Assembly (NCBI GenBank): GCA_013202335.1
Contig: JABMQR010000058.1
Coordinates: 1 to 7,381 of the forward strand
Length of the DNA stretch: 7,381 nucleotides
Source: Bacteroidota bacterium
Lineage (GTDB): Bacteria; Spirochaetota; Spirochaetia; JABMQR01
Direction of reading: 5' to 3'
Part shown: piece by piece, positions 5,883-7,381 of the stretch
Numbering within the stretch: the first letter of the stretch is position 1
How the letters are laid out: every line of letters begins with the position of its first letter
The notes under the pieces: model-generated
Databases searched by the model: none
Seen by the model: only the letters and a program-made list of their open reading frames with translations
What the model was told of the DNA's origin: nothing
Position numbers and translations under genes: made by a program

Positions 5883-7055
5883 ATGACAAATAAAAATCCA
5901 GCTGTTCCTCAAAAAGATCGTTTTGATCTCACAGATTGTACAATAACCATGAAAGCCGTGGTCACAACAGGAAACGGCGGGTATGAGAAACTCGAATATC
6001 GGGAAGTTCCGATCCCTGAACTTTCGGAAGGTGAGGTTCTTCTGCAAGTTCTGGCTGCTGGTGTTAATAATACTGAGATCAATACCCGACTTGGTTGGTA
6101 CTCTTCCTCCGTTACTGCTGGTACAGAGGATCTTAGCGTGGATGAAACAGAAAAAGCAATAGCTGAAGAGAATGCAGATGGTGGATGGAATGAAGCAACC
6201 CCATTCCCTTTAATCCAGGGTACCGATTGCTGCGGGCGTATTGTTTTAGTTGGTCCTGGTGGAGACGTAAGTACCATTGGTTCCAGGGTACTGATACGAG
6301 CATGTATTCGCACAAAAGGTTGGGACTCTCAGGACAATATATGGATGGCCTCTGATTTCGATGGGGCATTTGCTCAGTTTGTAAAAATTGTAGCTTCTGA
6401 AGTTTTCCCTGTGGACTGCGATTGGAGTGATGCTGAGCTTGGTTCTATCCCCTGTGCCTATGGAACAGCTGAGAATATGATTCACCGGGCTAAAGTTTCC
6501 GTGGGCCAACATGTATTGGTAACCGGTGCATCTGGTGGTGTGGGTTCTGCTGTTGTACAACTGGCAAAGCGCCGGGGAGCCACAGTTACTGCAATTGTCG
6601 GGAAGGATAAAATGGAACTAGTGCGTTCAATTGGTGCTGATCGAGTGATTCCCCGTGGAGAGGATGTTGTTTCCCTACTTGGTGAGATGTCAGTCGATGT
6701 AGTTGTCGATAACGTAGGTGGAACAACTTTTAACGAGATGATGAAAGTTCTGAAAAGAGGCGGTCATTATGCTTCCTCAGGAGCCATTGCCGGGCCTCTT
6801 GTGACGCTGGATATGCGCACTTTTTATCTCAAAGATCTAACCCTTTTAGGTTGTACAGCATGGGATGAACCTGTTTTCCCGAATCTCATTTCCTATATTG
6901 AAAAAGGCGAGATCAAACCGCTGCTCGCCAGGACATTTCCGCTTGAGCAGATTGTAGATGCACAGAAAGAATTTACAAAGAAGAAGCATGTAGGCAAATT
7001 CGTTTTGATTCCACCTGAGCTAAAAGGCTCCCAACGGGATTTTTTCAGGCTCTGA
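5883..7055 (+). CDS. Zinc-free medium-chain dehydrogenase/reductase, quinone-oxidoreductase-like
   Basis: The 390-residue protein is a complete medium-chain (alcohol dehydrogenase-like) oxidoreductase. Residues 23-70 (MKAVVTTGNGGYEKLEYREV and the following LAAGVNNTEINTR) form the start of the GroES-like catalytic domain, PFPLIQGTDCCGRI (107-120) the conserved fold after it, and VLVTGASGGVGSAVVQLAKR (211-230) the NAD(P)H-binding Rossmann motif. VDVVVDNVGG (271-280) and the C-terminal GKFVLIP (371-377) match the quinone-oxidoreductase/zeta-crystallin branch. No structural-zinc cysteine cluster is seen. The segment about 72-106 is a longer loop that I believe is shared by a subgroup annotated as alcohol dehydrogenase family proteins. 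AAGGAA lies eight bases before the ATG at 5883; the ATG at residue 23 lacks such a site, so the 22-residue extension is kept. Substrate unknown. It is a cytosolic enzyme in the same direction as proXVW but 203 bases downstream, probably its own unit. Confidence 0.88.
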   Translation: MTNKNPAVPQKDRFDLTDCTITMKAVVTTGNGGYEKLEYREVPIPELSEGEVLLQVLAAGVNNTEINTRLGWYSSSVTAGTEDLSVDETEKAIAEENADGGWNEATPFPLIQGTDCCGRIVLVGPGGDVSTIGSRVLIRACIRTKGWDSQDNIWMASDFDGAFAQFVKIVASEVFPVDCDWSDAELGSIPCAYGTAENMIHRAKVSVGQHVLVTGASGGVGSAVVQLAKRRGATVTAIVGKDKMELVRSIGADRVIPRGEDVVSLLGEMSVDVVVDNVGGTTFNEMMKVLKRGGHYASSGAIAGPLVTLDMRTFYLKDLTLLGCTAWDEPVFPNLISYIEKGEIKPLLARTFPLEQIVDAQKEFTKKKHVGKFVLIPPELKGSQRDFFRL

Positions 7056-7074
7056 GTTCTGCGACCTGAAAAAA
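7040..7074. other. Inverted repeat across the oxidoreductase stop codon
   Basis: TTTTTTCAGG (7040-7049) and CCTGAAAAAA (7065-7074) are exact 10-bp arms with a 15-base loop that contains the TGA stop. The A-run follows on the plus strand, so as an intrinsic terminator it would work only for minus-strand transcripts. It may still fold at the mRNA 3' end. Confidence 0.35.
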
Positions 7075-7218
7075 GGCTGAATATTTCAAATAATAATAAA
7101 TCCTGTTACAACTATCGATGGCATTATTATACGAGCCCAGTAGGTGAATATGATAATTGAACTTCATAAGCCCTGAAACACGGCTTCATACAGCCCTATA
7201 TGGACTACATAAAGAGAC
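7056..7218. other. Gene-free spacer before the right repeat
   Basis: I see no credible gene here. A short plus-strand frame (about 7171-7236, ending KRRSNFKD and a TAG inside the IS-like end) has the layout of an IS3 OrfB tail that overlaps its terminal repeat, but the residues do not match a known OrfB ending well enough to call. Confidence 0.3.
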
Positions 7219-7373
7219 GGTCTAACTTCAAGGACTAGTGTATACAATCTTATAAAACTCCTTTTTTAAAATAATTTTTTTGTATTCTATTTGTATACTA
7301 TCATGAAAAACCCTAATACCTAACTCTTTACATTGTTAGGTATTAGGGTTTTTTTCTCGTGAAGGTGGCGGGA
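7219..7373. repeat. Right copy of the ~150-bp direct repeat, running into a tRNA
   Basis: This is the better preserved counterpart of 1018-1169 in the same orientation. It begins with GGTCTAACTTCAAGGACTAG, passes through an AT-rich stretch and the intact terminator hairpin (7306-7353), and ends in the tRNA 3' end. The two copies lie about 6.2 kb apart. Confidence 0.8.
7306..7353. terminator. Strong bidirectional intrinsic terminator
   Basis: Arms at 7306-7324 and 7335-7353 are perfectly complementary over 19 bp (core CCCTAATACCTAAC / GTTAGGTATTAGGG) around the loop TCTTTACATT, with A5 on one side and T7 on the other. It lies a few bases beyond the minus-strand tRNA 3' end, as expected for that tRNA's terminator. 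It would also stop plus-strand transcripts coming from the oxidoreductase side. Confidence 0.85.
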
Positions 7374-7381
7374 ATCGAACC
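7360..7381 (-). tRNA. tRNA gene, 3' end only (cut by right edge), type not determinable
   Basis: Read on the minus strand the last bases are GGTTCGATTCCCGCCACCTT followed by CA. This fits the end of a T-stem, the TTCGATT T-loop, the CCCGC stem half, a 7-base acceptor strand CACCTTC and discriminator A, with CCA not encoded. The terminator directly downstream supports it. The anticodon lies beyond the window, so the amino acid cannot be given. The acceptor implies a tRNA starting with GAAGGTG. Confidence 0.75.

Noticed and set aside
5766..6560. Minus-strand frames of 78-134 residues
   Set aside because: They overlap the oxidoreductase gene, whose motifs are clear; composition and lack of start signals mark them as shadows.
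1018..7373. Composite transposon made of the two direct repeats
   Set aside because: The repeats contain no complete IS or transposase; the similarity also covers a tRNA tail and terminator, which fits flank duplication or site-specific integration better.

Overview
The window looks like an ordinary bacterial chromosomal segment, AT-rich in its spacers and crossed by insertion-sequence scars. The organism cannot be fixed from the sequence. The lax lipobox of the binding protein (FTAC) and the general character of the proteins would suit a marine or salt-tolerant spirochaete or a similar Gram-negative anaerobe, but this is a weak guess.

Left part (1-1190): the last 79 codons of an oligopeptide/dipeptide ABC transporter ATPase (OppD/DppD type) enter from the left edge. 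A frame-broken C-terminal piece of an IS4/IS1634-type transposase follows at once (about 249-550). Facing it on the minus strand is a second broken IS-type ORF (about 551-945) with an in-frame stop. Next comes a direct repeat of about 152 bp (1018-1169). It holds an IS3-like terminal sequence, a terminator-like hairpin and the last few bases of a tRNA gene. A diverged second copy of the repeat lies at the right edge (7219-7373), where it runs into the real 3' end of a minus-strand tRNA.

Middle part (1191-5679): a truncated ribosomal protein bS21-like reading frame (minus strand, TTG start) was not obvious from long-ORF inspection. After it comes a complete MarR-family regulator (minus strand), a 526-bp AT-rich divergent control region, and a compact proX-proV-proW operon (plus strand) for a glycine-betaine/proline-betaine type ABC importer. 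The three genes are tightly packed: an 8-nt gap between X and V, and an 8-nt overlap between V and W. The marR promoter can be read well, and a perfect 14-bp palindrome covers its predicted transcription start, which suggests autoregulation. By position and by precedent (GbsR, OpcR, EctR) the MarR protein probably controls the transporter in response to osmolarity or to the osmolyte.

Right part (5680-7381): a small IS-end-like tandem repeat separates the operon from a complete zinc-free medium-chain NAD(P)H-dependent oxidoreductase (quinone-oxidoreductase-like) that has its own promoter candidate. A gene-free stretch then leads to the right copy of the long repeat, a strong 19-bp-stem terminator and the tRNA 3' end at the window edge.

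Taken together, a roughly 6.2-kb block (bS21 remnant, marR, proXVW, oxidoreductase) lies between two directly repeated tRNA-tail/terminator sequences and near several IS remnants. That arrangement fits an acquired or rearranged osmoadaptation module. No integrase is present in the window, and I see no clearly new biological system.
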